A stretch of 64,000 nucleotides of DNA from Amoebophrya sp. A120 (lineage: Eukaryota > Sar > Dinophyceae > Syndiniales > Amoebophryaceae). Positions 62,041-64,000 of the stretch are shown here, in pieces. The notes under the pieces are model-generated. The model had not been told where the DNA came from. It saw only the letters and a list, made by a program, of their open reading frames with translations, and did not search any database. The stretch spans positions 6,187,207 through 6,251,206 of the forward strand of contig CAJINV010000005.1 in assembly GCA_905178155.1 (NCBI GenBank). The letters are read 5' to 3'. Both the position numbers and the translations under genes were made by a program. How positions within the stretch are numbered: position 1 is the stretch's first letter; every line of letters starts with the position of its first letter.

Positions 62041-64000
62041 TCATCGTCGTTTATGCAGAAAGCAGACCGAAACGCACTCAACTTCATGCGGAGGTGTAAC
62101 GTGCTCTATTTTGGCGATCATGGTACTTACTCCTGCTGCATCAAGAGAAGGGACAAAAAAAGCTGTATAAGCATGCGAAAAACCCGCATGACATTTTTGA
62201 CAAATTGTATTTATTTTCCCAAAAGCTGCCAGCAGTGTGGGAGCGGCACACTCACTTCCCCTCCATACTGCGCTGTCCGTTGGCTCTTCGCCCACTGTTC
62301 CGAGCATGGAAGACGCGGTCTGATCGCCGTTGCTTGTGGTGCCTTCATATCCTGTGCAAAAGTATCGCACTCGTACTAATTGCGTTCATGCAGTCTTTAT
62401 TTCAAGGCAAATCCGCATTACGAATTTAATTTGTAGTGCTAAAGTCAGTTTGTAATGCATTTATATATACGAGTGCGATGCTTTTGCACTGCATACTTCA
62501 GTTGCTCCTGCCCCCGCACTAGGGGCGCCGACAGCGGAGAGGAAGCTGGGCTTCGAAGGTAAGCGCAACGGCCCCAAGTCCGCTGCGGACCCGAGTCCAG
62601 AGGAAGAATCGCGCTGTCGCCCCTGGTATCCAAAAAAAGAACTGTGCATAGAGTAACTTTGTAAAGGAAGATGAACAGCATCACACATTCGTTTTGCATT
62701 ATTAAACCTGTCATGCGCAGCTACTACGTGGAAACATCACGTATGAAAGTAGCCTACTTATCACGCAGATCCAGCATGACAAGTGTATATAGTTTTGCAC
62801 CTTCTGCATCACAGAGTTACACATACACTCACATAGTTTTTTTCTTGCATACCTGGTACATCAACAACGGGAGTTCAGAAATTTTCACCTCTTCGACCTG
62901 CTCTACCGCGCCGAACTTGTTGGAAGTGGAAGATTGATGTGGCCGCTGCTGTTGTTTTAGTATCCCGTCCGGGTTTATCTCTTCTGCTGGGTCTTCCACA
63001 GTGCTTTGCAGTTTTTTCCGCAATGATCCCGCAGGCTTGGCGTCCATCGCCTTGATCAGCTATGCAATACCAATTTGCCGCACATATACAAGATGCATCA
63101 CAAATTTCCGCAATTTGGAGTGTTAGAATTGTCATGCTGAACTAACATTGGAGCCAAGTTTTGTCATGCAGCGACCGCATTTGTACGTGTACGGGAACTT
63201 TACTGTGGATATCAGCGGTAAAAGAATCACTTCTGTGTGGACGGAGGATTTCATTTCCAACGTGATGTTCATTTTCAGAAGTATCAACTGCAAAAATGTC
63301 TGGGTCTCCTGGAACTTTGCTCGACTTGTCATGCAGGTTTTCCATGACCCATATGATCTGTAATGGAGGACCTAGCATGACAGATTCCGCGAGATCACTA
63401 TCATGCCTATCCTGCATGAGAAACTGCCTCTCAACTTGATCAAAAGTGGACAGCATTTGGTAATCATGCAACACAGATTTTCATTTTTGCCGCGTGATTC
63501 AGATTTAGCATCACAAGTTCCAACCTTCCAGACCCAGACATTTTTGCATTTGATAAGAAGACCGTATTTACCAAACTCCGCTTTAACCTGCATCGCTTCC
63601 GGACTATCGAATGCAAATATGTCTGGGTCTGGAAACTTGTGATGCTAAAATGTGACTGGTGGGCGGACTGCAATACGCAGCCAAGCATGACAAATTTTTC
63701 AACTACTACTGTGTTTCGTTTTCCGCATGGCAGACTGCGTTTTTGCATGACAGGCAAGAGGCCATTTTCCTGCTCATGCATCACAGATTTATGAGTCATG
63801 CCAGACAAGCATGACAAAGTTGCATTCTTCCAGACCCAGATATATTTGCATTTGATACGGCCGGCTGTAAATCAATTCCAGTATGACCTCGTCCTTTGGC
63901 TTTTCGAAGCCGAGTTTCTCGTAGAAAAACAGTGCTGAAGCGAGCAAATCCGGCGTCAAATCTTTCTTCGTCGCCACCGTCGACCCTGCAGCAGCGGTGT
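62041..64000 (-). CDS. 3' part of an unknown introner-rich gene (5' end beyond the window)
   Basis: Joining exons across five elements gives one frame: TKKDLTPDLLASALFFYEKL, PKDEVILELIYSRP, EAMQVKAEFGKYGLLKMNIT, VILLPLIKAMDAKPAGSLRK, VEEVKISELPLLMYQ, GLGSAADLGPLRLP and GATEGTTSNGDQTASSMLGT. The first part looks like a mixed alpha/beta domain, the second is Gly/Ser-rich and probably disordered. No family recognised. The stop at 62041 is tentative, since another intron could begin after SECAAPTLLAAF near 62230. Confidence 0.6.
62348..62495 (+). mobile_element. Introner A
   Basis: 148 bp; perfect TSD CTTCA. The join gives AGATEGTTSN. Confidence 0.85.
62627..62851. mobile_element. Introner Q
   Basis: 225 bp; TATCCAAAAAAAGAACTGTG left, CACATAGTTTTTTTCTTGCATA right; perfect TSD CCTGG. 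The join gives LLMYQGRQRD. Confidence 0.8.
63061..63211. mobile_element. Introner R, poorly matched ends
   Basis: 151 bp; perfect TSD TCAGC but little inverted similarity (TATGCAATACC versus TATCCACAGTA). The join gives LLPLIKAMDA. Confidence 0.7.
63282..63555. mobile_element. Introner B
   Basis: 274 bp; perfect TSD AGAAG. The join gives YGLLKMNITL. Confidence 0.84.
63605..63857. mobile_element. Introner B
   Basis: 253 bp; TSD CGGAC/CGGCC. The join gives IYSRPEAMQV. Confidence 0.8.

Overview
The window is nuclear DNA of a protist whose genes are packed with introner elements: short inverted-repeat transposons that serve as introns. Many unrelated inverted-repeat families, 5-bp target duplications and intron ends that are mostly not GT-AG point to a dinoflagellate-line genome. 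The best match I know is the parasitic syndinean Amoebophrya, but this is inference from intron style only; no rRNA or other marker gene is present. I see no bacterial operon, tRNA, rRNA or CRISPR array.

Layout: 1-3547 is a minus-strand non-LTR retrotransposon (endonuclease, then reverse transcriptase running off the left edge). 5040-32448 is one minus-strand gene. I joined it by hand: removing each of 56 elements plus one copy of its target duplication leaves a single open frame of about 3,390 codons in 57 exons, ending at the TAG at 5040. It encodes a giant protein with a low-complexity Arg/Ser/Ala-rich N-terminal third, then a long cysteine-rich repeat region and a PAN/apple-like C-terminus. 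About 17 kb of the 27.4 kb is introner sequence. 32718-33140 is the end of another small gene. 33345-36060 is a 2.7-kb element with long terminal inverted repeats carrying a 69-bp minisatellite. 36432-37574 is a 5'-truncated second LINE reverse transcriptase. 37.6-46.5 kb is mostly unassigned and includes a GC-rich block at about 39.1-42.9 kb.

46526-48409 and 53419-57282 are two minus-strand paralogous genes (216 and about 594 residues) with a shared signal-peptide-like N-terminus. They differ in which introners they carry, and one also has an ordinary GT-AG intron. 48.4-53.4 kb and 57.3-59.9 kb are AT-rich with no firm gene. 59951-60233 holds exons of an unknown gene, 60.7-61.77 kb a second inverted-repeat element with a 39-bp minisatellite, and 62041-64000 the 3' part of another introner-rich gene that continues beyond the window.

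Introner families are named by me from their terminal repeats: A TATCCTGTGCAAAAGTATCG; B TATCAAATGCAAAAATGTCT; C TATGGCGTTCTCAAATGTTA; D TATCCTGTGTAAAAACGTCC; E TATCCCACAGAAAAAAGC; F TATCGCAGGAAAAACTGTTT; G carries GAAAAATCCCCCCTCCCCAT near its ends; I-X are single or rare types. For the introner entries, TSD means the target-site duplication, written on the + strand. Strand is given for family A only: + means the TATCCTGTG end is on the left.
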